Shown here: one piece after another, positions 32,167-32,799 of the stretch
Numbering within the stretch: position 1 is the stretch's first letter
Layout of the letters: each line of letters starts with the position of its first letter
Source of the DNA: an uncultured Planctomycetaceae bacterium
GTDB lineage: Bacteria > Planctomycetota > Planctomycetia > Pirellulales > UBA1268
Length of the DNA stretch: 32,799 nt
Assembly (NCBI GenBank): GCA_903885565.1
Contig: CAISJI010000125.1
Location: forward strand, 1-32,799
Reading direction: 5' to 3'
The notes under the pieces: generated by a model
Database searches by the model: none
Seen by the model: the letters and a program-made list of their open reading frames with translations, nothing else
What the model was told of the DNA's origin: nothing
Position numbers and translations under genes: made by a program

Positions 32167-32799
32167 CTAAGCCGTACGTGAGGAGAAGGGTCGGATAGCG
32201 TCGATCGTGGTCGCCCCTGCGGCCAGCATCACCAGCCGGTCAAACCCCAGCGCCGCCCCCACGCCTTGGGGCATCTGCTCGCCATGCGCCGCGAGAAGCT
32301 TTTCGGGCAAGGGGAGGGCGCCTCGCCCGTCGCCGACACGCACTCCATTGGCCGCGTCGATCCGCTCGAGCAAAACCTCGCGGCTGGTGTCCTCCTCCCA
32401 GCCATTGGCCAGCTCCACCCCCTTCACAAACAGCTCAAACCTTCGCGCCACTCGGGCGTCGGCTTGGTCGACTTTGGCAAAGGCCGCCTGCGACACCGGC
32501 CAAGCCTCCAGGAGCGCCGGCCGCTGGTGACCAAGGTTTGGACCAACCACTTCGGAGAGCAACAGCTCAAACCAGCCGTCTACCGATTCCGGCTGTCCAT
32601 GCGCCGCCGCCACGCCCAGCCGCCGCCCGGCAGCCTGCCAGTCGGCAAGTGAGGCAGCGAGCGGGGCGATGCCGGCATGCAGCCCAAAGGCCTCGGTGCA
32701 GGTGAAGCGATCGATGCCAGCGGTGCCGAGGGCATGGTGGCAGAGGCTCTCCAGGAGGAGGGCAGAGTCGTCGAGCGTTGTGCCCGGTGCATACCACTC
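32167..32799 (-). CDS. epmA: EpmA-like class II lysyl-tRNA synthetase homologue (5' part outside window)
   Basis: 210 codons are seen, ending at TAG 32169-32167; the frame stays open to the window edge, so the N-terminus is missing. The visible part starts with EWYAPG, a class II synthetase motif 2 neighbour. It continues with RRFELFVKGVELANGWEE, the substrate-binding region of the EpmA/GenX group, and ends with the motif 3 segment GVGAALGFDRLVMLAAG. EpmA attaches β-lysine to elongation factor P; the group lacks the tRNA-anticodon domain. A full LysS is the main alternative, but the variable spacing and the short distance between motifs fit EpmA better. The partners EpmB and Efp are not in the window. 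Confidence 0.85.
   Translation of the reverse strand, partial: EWYAPGTTLDDSALLLESLCHHALGTAGIDRFTCTEAFGLHAGIAPLAASLADWQAAGRRLGVAAAHGQPESVDGWFELLLSEVVGPNLGHQRPALLEAWPVSQAAFAKVDQADARVARRFELFVKGVELANGWEEDTSREVLLERIDAANGVRVGDGRGALPLPEKLLAAHGEQMPQGVGAALGFDRLVMLAAGATTIDAIRPFSSRTA

Overview
The window looks like a high-GC chromosomal segment from a planctomycete, most likely of the Pirellulales type. The strongest indicator is the adjacent pair of a PSCyt1/DUF1549/DUF1553 cytochrome-like protein (14680-17778) and a Tat-exported DUF1501 protein (17837-19321). Two Gfo/Idh/MocA oxidoreductases (one Tat-exported), a WD40 protein carrying a module shared with the cytochrome protein, and several secreted proteins of the kind mostly annotated as hypothetical in planctomycetes point the same way. 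The species cannot be told from this sequence. No tRNA, rRNA, CRISPR array, transposase or phage gene was seen.

Layout. 1-6640: the tail of an unknown gene, a secreted SH3-domain protein, a secreted unknown protein, a large MMPL/RND transporter and a secreted thioredoxin-fold protein. 6640-7043: a gene-free stretch with a multi-hairpin element and the first copy of a dispersed repeat. 7044-8512: a small AT-richer DUF4160/DUF2442 pair and a rhomboid protease. 8821-10851: an oxidoreductase and a PolB-type 3'-5' exonuclease. 10848-11252: two more copies of the repeat flanking a compact, nested inverted-repeat element that could be a structured RNA. 11277-14445: a lysine-rich small protein, quinolinate synthase (nadA) and a Tat-exported oxidoreductase. 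14680-20263: the cytochrome/DUF1501 pair, then an FkbM methyltransferase. 20279-23645 (minus strand): a fucose-isomerase-family enzyme and an FGGY sugar kinase, a likely two-gene sugar catabolic operon. 23863-26295: the WD40 protein and a small membrane-anchored unknown. 26369-32163: a same-strand run of thiS, thiG, hisF, a PilT-type ATPase, a membrane-anchored degenerate GspE/PilB-like protein and a CvpA-family protein. 32167-32799: the 3' part of an EpmA-like class II synthetase gene that runs out of the window.

How parts work together. ThiS and ThiG make the thiazole of thiamine; hisF follows thiG by 2 bp. The isomerase and kinase would turn an aldose into a phosphorylated ketose. The PilT-type ATPase and its neighbour suggest a type IV pilus or related machine in which the second protein has lost its Walker A lysine and probably acts structurally. 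The most unusual non-coding content is the 6640-6860 and 10848-11252 repeat/hairpin clusters.
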